IMG/VR virus record: IMGVR_UViG_3300025646_000348 | Location: 1-24,722 of that record | Strand: one strand, 5' to 3' | Length of the DNA: 24,722 nt | Source of the DNA: a virus | Part shown: one piece after another, positions 21,837-24,722 of the stretch | Layout of the letters: each line of letters starts with the position of its first letter | How positions within the stretch are numbered: position 1 is the first letter of the stretch | The notes under the pieces: generated by a model | Seen by the model: the letters and a program-made list of their open reading frames with translations, nothing else | Database searches by the model: none | Told to the model about the DNA's origin: nothing | Program-made: the position numbers and the translations under genes

Positions 21837-22319
21837 TTATATTATTGCAAGTTGTGTATCAAATATTTCAAAGGCTAATTCAGCACATTGCTTTTCGTTA
21901 AGTAAAAAGCCCCATTCTTGCCCACCGCCTTTACTTATAAAACCACCAGTTAAATAAGGTTTATTATTTAAATAATAGTTTCTAAGGTCTTTTAGTGCAA
22001 ATATGTAAAATTTATATTCGCCTCCTATAACAAAAAAACGTTTGTTGTGTTCTTTCATTATACCACTAGGCACCTCTTCTTTATAAGGGTATGTTCTTTT
22101 TACACTAATGTAAACGTTCTTACTTTTACCACTTTCAAACGTTTGGTCATGCTTTATTTCTATACCTTGTGCGTTTTCACCTTTTTCAAATTGGTTTTCT
22201 AAACTGGTGTGGTGTATTAAATTCCAACCCCACTCTTTGGCGAAGTATTCGTAAACTGTATCTTGAAATTTGTTTGCTGCTTCAGTCTTTTTTTTGTTTA
22301 ATGGTTCTTTATTGCTCAT
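21837..22319 (-). CDS. PD-(D/E)XK nuclease-like protein within the modification cluster (160 aa)
   Basis: The 160-residue protein begins with a basic, helical segment and has NKFQDTVYEYFAKEWGWNLI (16-35). Then follow GIEIKHDQTF (52-61) and NVYISVKRTYPYKEE (68-82). The G-I-E-I-K-x-D plus strand pattern, with a second I-S-V-K strand, resembles compact PD-(D/E)XK-type proteins of Bacteroidota phages. The Glu expected in the second strand is replaced by Ser, so catalytic activity is uncertain. The gene overlaps the dioxygenase stop by four bases and lies directly before glycosyltransferase A. It might cut unmodified host DNA or process modified DNA, which is inference; the sequence alone is not decisive. 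Confidence 0.45.
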   Translation of the reverse strand: MSNKEPLNKKKTEAANKFQDTVYEYFAKEWGWNLIHHTSLENQFEKGENAQGIEIKHDQTFESGKSKNVYISVKRTYPYKEEVPSGIMKEHNKRFFVIGGEYKFYIFALKDLRNYYLNNKPYLTGGFISKGGGQEWGFLLNEKQCAELAFEIFDTQLAII

Positions 22320-23194
22320 AATGTTAAATATCCTGTTTTATCTTGTTTAATTTCTTCTAGCTGTTCTTTTGGTCCTTTGCATTTATACATATATTCACGA
22401 TAGTATAATACAAAACTTACACGCATCCAGTCATCACTTCTATTAGTGTATTCTGTATTGCCATGCCATTTATGTACATCAACAAAAAGCAAGTCGGTAT
22501 TTTGCATATCAATCGCAACTGCATATTCAGGCAGCACAAAGTAACCACCATCGCAATGACCTTCACGATAAACTATTAAGTTTCCAAAGCCTTCTTGGAA
22601 GTCGCCTGCATCTTGGTGTACTGCTGTTCTAAAGTTTTTATTTACGGTTACAGTTGTAAAGCTAGTGTCTGCTATAACGTAGTTTTGATTCGTACCTAAA
22701 GCTATTGCTTTTTGCCTTGCATAATGTTCAGGGCAAAGTTCTTGATACTTTTGGTCTATAAACTGTACAAAGGGTATACCTGCTTTAAACTTGTTAAAAT
22801 ACTTTTTAGCAAATGCTGTTTTACGACAGTAGTGTATCATTGCACTTTTATCCATATAACCTACACTACCAGACTCAACTTTATTACCTACTGTTATATT
22901 ACTAATGCTGCCATCTTTACGAATACGTTTGTGGCTGCTTCCACTTGCTGCTCCCCTACTTTCTGTTAGTTCTATACTGTCTTTAAATGATTCGTACCCT
23001 GTTTTTAATAAGTCGTAAGGTATTACCCCTTTACGGTACCTAAACAATAAAGCCCCAGTATAAGCATCGTAACCATCAGCGTCACTTGTTATTAGTGTAT
23101 TATAGTGGCTATCATCTAAATATTGGGTTTTAAGTTTAGCAGCTTGCTCATCATCAAGTACTCTTTTTAAATTATAAGTTTCCATATCTTTCAT
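22316..23194 (-). CDS. TET/JBP-family Fe(II)/2-oxoglutarate dioxygenase acting on DNA (292 aa)
   Basis: The 292-residue protein is recognisable as a TET/JBP-type dioxygenase. The double-stranded beta-helix has VNKNFRTAVHQDAGDFQEGF with the HxD pair His193 and Asp195, then GYFVLPEYAVAIDMQNTDLL, DVHKWHGNT with distal His244, and MRVSFVLYYR with Arg258 to bind 2-oxoglutarate. The N-terminal extension has SRGAASGSSHKRIRKDG (79-95) and CRKTAFAKKYFNKFK, which occur in phage JBP/TET relatives. These enzymes hydroxylate the 5-methyl group of thymine or 5-methylcytosine in DNA, using O2 and 2-oxoglutarate. Two glycosyltransferase genes follow. The start could be Met1 or Met4; both overlap the 72-residue gene. 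Which base is oxidised is not visible. Confidence 0.85.
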   Translation of the reverse strand: MKDMETYNLKRVLDDEQAAKLKTQYLDDSHYNTLITSDADGYDAYTGALLFRYRKGVIPYDLLKTGYESFKDSIELTESRGAASGSSHKRIRKDGSISNITVGNKVESGSVGYMDKSAMIHYCRKTAFAKKYFNKFKAGIPFVQFIDQKYQELCPEHYARQKAIALGTNQNYVIADTSFTTVTVNKNFRTAVHQDAGDFQEGFGNLIVYREGHCDGGYFVLPEYAVAIDMQNTDLLFVDVHKWHGNTEYTNRSDDWMRVSFVLYYREYMYKCKGPKEQLEEIKQDKTGYLTL

Positions 23195-23390
23195 TTAATA
23201 TTTTTAGTAAAAAGTCACTAAGGTTTCCCTTTTGTTGGTATTCCTCACCAAATTCAATTTTTATGCCAACTTTACAAAGTTTTTTAAACTTCCTTAGTTC
23301 TTGCGCACTAAAATATAAAATAGTAGTGGTTATTTCTGTTTCGTCTATTGGGCTGTTATCTATACCCCAGTCATCTTCAAATAGCTTCAT
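23172..23390 (-). CDS. Hypothetical protein (72 aa)
   Basis: The 72-residue protein has an acidic N-terminus (MKLFEDDWGIDNSPIDETEI) and a helical middle (FSAQELRKFKKLCKVGIKIE), ending with LSDFLLKILNERYGNL. Similar small proteins with a SAxELxxFKxL segment occur near early genes in phages of this group. It overlaps the exonuclease end by four bases and the dioxygenase start by 23. It may be an accessory to the exonuclease or dioxygenase; the function is unknown. Confidence 0.55.
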   Translation of the reverse strand: MKLFEDDWGIDNSPIDETEITTTILYFSAQELRKFKKLCKVGIKIEFGEEYQQKGNLSDFLLKILNERYGNL

Positions 23391-24148
23391 AATACACCTC
23401 GTAAAACGTATTGGTCTAAATCGTGTTCTTCTTTAAAAAAATAAACATAGTTATCAACCGCTTGATGGAACTTTTGTTCCCCCCTGTTTAAAAACTCTTC
23501 GCTTACATCAAATATACCTATGTCGGTACTACCTTTGTCAACTACTAAAAAAATAAACTTACTTTTATTAAATAACTTTAAGTATAACCACGCTTGTAAA
23601 TCATACCCATACTTGTCGGCACTATACCTAAAAGTATTAAGGTCGGCAGTTGTTTTAAGGTCTATAATAGTATCACCTTGTATAATATCAGCCTTACCCC
23701 TAAAAGGTAAACCGTTTATCATTTGTATAGCAGGAATTTCAAACTCTGACTTAGATAATAGTTTTAATGCTGCTTCGTTTCTTAATACAGCATCAGCTAA
23801 CCTTTCAGCAGCTTCACGTTCTTTTGTTAAAAATACATGCTCATATTCTTTTTTGGCATCTTTATACTTATTGGTGTTTTTAGTAGAAGCATCTACAAAA
23901 TGTAACCTATCTATTTTGTGTGGTTCAAGTATAAACCAATGAGCCAGCCTACCCTCACTTAAAGCCTGTGTATCGCCCCCACCGTATTTAATAATATTTC
24001 TATACGTCTTAGGGCTTTTAAGTAATGTTCTTAAACTACTGCTACTAAGTGCGTTTTTATTTAAATGCCCATAGTAAAAGTCATCGCTATACATTTGTGT
24101 GAGTATCTCAGTATGGTTCCAAGTATCACCGTTTAATAGTTTTATCAT
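23387..24148 (-). CDS. PD-(D/E)XK RecB-like exonuclease (253 aa)
   Basis: The 253-residue protein has the PDDEXK_1 / RecE-like motif order: a SSSSLRTLLKSPKTYRNIIK helix (35-54), EGRLAHWFI with His70, LPFRGKADII with Asp154, IIDLKTTADL with Asp163-x-Lys165, and YGYDLQAWLYL with Gln185. This matches 5'-3' exonucleases of phage recombination systems and related nucleases, which produce 3' single strands for annealing. No annealing protein (Bet/RecT/SSB) was seen next to it, so the partner may lie to the right. It is coupled to the 72-residue gene by a four-base overlap. Catalysis needs a divalent metal. Confidence 0.82.
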   Translation of the reverse strand: MIKLLNGDTWNHTEILTQMYSDDFYYGHLNKNALSSSSLRTLLKSPKTYRNIIKYGGGDTQALSEGRLAHWFILEPHKIDRLHFVDASTKNTNKYKDAKKEYEHVFLTKEREAAERLADAVLRNEAALKLLSKSEFEIPAIQMINGLPFRGKADIIQGDTIIDLKTTADLNTFRYSADKYGYDLQAWLYLKLFNKSKFIFLVVDKGSTDIGIFDVSEEFLNRGEQKFHQAVDNYVYFFKEEHDLDQYVLRGVL

Positions 24149-24150
24149 AA

Positions 24151-24381
24151 TTATTTTCTTTTACCACAAAGTGGATACATTCTTGTATAATATTTAGTTC
24201 CTTTTTTAACAACTTTATTGCGTTGTAGTATTATATCAGTTTCTGCTATTGCATCTATTCTGCCATGATAACCGACATGTTCCCTGTCTGGTTTTTCTAA
24301 TAATTGAGTGCCAATAAGTTTTCCATCTACTAGGTATTCTAAAAAATAACCCATGTCTTCAAAAGGATTATAATAATTCAT
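24151..24381 (-). CDS. Hypothetical protein (76 aa)
   Basis: The 76-residue protein has GYFLEYLVDGKLIGTQLLEK, then HVGYHGRIDAIAETDIILQR and a basic C-terminus with KYYTRMYPLCGKRK. It is probably a compact beta-rich fold. It overlaps the upstream 49-residue gene in an ATGA arrangement and lies two bases before the exonuclease start. No family is recognised. Confidence 0.58.
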   Translation of the reverse strand: MNYYNPFEDMGYFLEYLVDGKLIGTQLLEKPDREHVGYHGRIDAIAETDIILQRNKVVKKGTKYYTRMYPLCGKRK

Positions 24382-24527
24382 AACTGTGTAAATTCTTGTT
24401 CTTCTTGGTATCTTTTTATTAGTTCCTGCTCGCAGCGTTTTCTATAACCATCTAACTGGTTAGTGTCATAAACAACCATTTCTAACTCTTGGGTTGTCAT
24501 CATTTGGTAATAATAATTTTCGTACAT
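24378..24527 (-). CDS. Hypothetical small acidic protein (49 aa)
   Basis: The frame encodes 49 residues, MYENYYYQMMTTQELEMVV followed by a charged helix (YRKRCEQELIKRYQEEQEF). Its TGA overlaps the start of the 76-residue gene (ATGA at 24378-24381). The leader has AAAGAAC before ATG. It looks like a small helical protein of the early region; the function is unknown. Confidence 0.55.
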   Translation of the reverse strand: MYENYYYQMMTTQELEMVVYDTNQLDGYRKRCEQELIKRYQEEQEFTQL

Positions 24528-24583
24528 TGTTCTTTAGTTTAAAATTATATGTTAAAGGTAATAAACATTTTTTTAATATACAA
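24528..24583 (-). promoter_or_regulatory. A/T-rich intergenic gap, possible weak promoter
   Basis: The 56-base gap contains TACCTTTA on the minus strand, one mismatch from the host -7 box TAnnTTTG, with a TTG about 20 bases upstream. It also has CATATAAT closer to the gene. Either could initiate transcription of the exonuclease and modification genes, but the matches are imperfect. Confidence 0.22.
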
Positions 24584-24722
24584 CTAATTATTTTTAAAAA
24601 CTTTTTCTTCTAGTGCTTTTATTTTTTCTAAAGCCACTACTAAAGCCTGCTGCGTTAACTTTAAGTCATAACGCATTTTAACAAGTTCAGCTTCTTTCAT
24701 CCTTATATATTTGTGAGCATAC
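24584..24722 (-). CDS. Small helical protein, possibly truncated by the right edge
   Basis: From ATG at 24698-24700 the frame gives 38 residues (MKEAELVKMRYDLKLTQQAL...) ending KALEEKVFKNN, a continuous coiled-coil-like helix. The frame stays open upstream to the window end, with AHKYIR before Met, so the true start may lie outside. An AAGG just before the ATG is too close to be a good ribosome site. The function is unknown. Confidence 0.5.
   Translation of the reverse strand, partial: YAHKYIRMKEAELVKMRYDLKLTQQALVVALEKIKALEEKVFKNN

Noticed and set aside
22316-23194. Prolyl hydroxylase or other 2-oxoglutarate dioxygenase rather than TET/JBP
   Set aside because: The RTAVHQDAGD, PEYAVAID and WHGNT motif set, the SRGAASG N-terminal motif and the nearby transferases fit TET/JBP better than protein or small-molecule hydroxylases.
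23520-23942. Plus-strand 140-residue open frame opposite the exonuclease
   Set aside because: The minus-strand frame has all PD-(D/E)XK motifs, while the plus frame shows no domain. It is a shadow.
1-24722. tRNA genes or an integrase and attachment site
   Set aside because: No cloverleaf-like segment, terminal CCA or integrase motif was found in either strand on inspection. A full tRNA search was not possible.

Overview
This window looks like part of the genome of a tailed, siphovirus-like phage or prophage of a Bacteroidota host, probably a flavobacterium. The DNA is strongly A+T-rich. The start codons I checked lack Shine-Dalgarno sequences and sit behind A/T-rich leaders. One intergenic gap carries a textbook Bacteroidota promoter (TTTG, 19 bases, TAnnTTTG), and most structural proteins resemble families seen in flavobacterial phages. 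Every credible gene lies on the minus strand, so transcription runs from the right end (24722) to the left end (1). Genes are packed with ATGA or TAATG overlaps or gaps of a few bases, and no stretch over 300 bases lacks a gene.

Reading in transcription order, positions 24722 to 19562 hold early or DNA-metabolism genes. These are small hypothetical proteins, a RecB-like PD-(D/E)XK exonuclease (23387-24148), a predicted DNA-base hypermodification cluster, a small helical protein, a DnaA domain IV-like replication protein (19645-20118) and a 27-residue membrane peptide. The cluster consists of a TET/JBP-type Fe(II)/2-oxoglutarate dioxygenase (22316-23194), a nuclease-like protein (21837-22319) and two divergent GT-A-like glycosyltransferases (21060-21830 and 20320-21060). 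It is the most interesting system here: the dioxygenase would hydroxylate a pyrimidine methyl group in DNA and the transferases would add sugar to the product.

Next come the small (19280-19522) and large (18109-19278) terminase subunits. A gap with the perfect host-type promoter (18036-18066) precedes four small accessory genes (17154-18009) that end in a terminator. The morphogenesis genes follow. The tail assembly chaperone has a U9 slippery run and a downstream -1 reading frame, so a fused 247-residue product is very likely. After it come a tail terminator-like protein, an HK97 gp10-like protein, a repeat-containing adhesin-like protein, two Bacteroidota-type tail proteins (328 and 1183 residues), a 50-residue protein and a tape-measure-like protein.

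The head block follows the tail block: XkdF-like prohead protease, a putative virion surface protein, a Cys-rich 49-residue protein, scaffold-like protein, HK97-fold major capsid protein, a terminator, tail tube-like protein, a second terminator, Ig-like protein, portal with a C-terminal extension, and a connector-like protein. Two small genes and a truncated tail-fibre-like gene end the window. This order, with tail genes before capsid and portal last, differs from the usual terminase-portal-protease-capsid-tail layout. I saw no tRNA, rRNA, CRISPR array, insertion sequence, integrase, repressor or lysis gene in the window.
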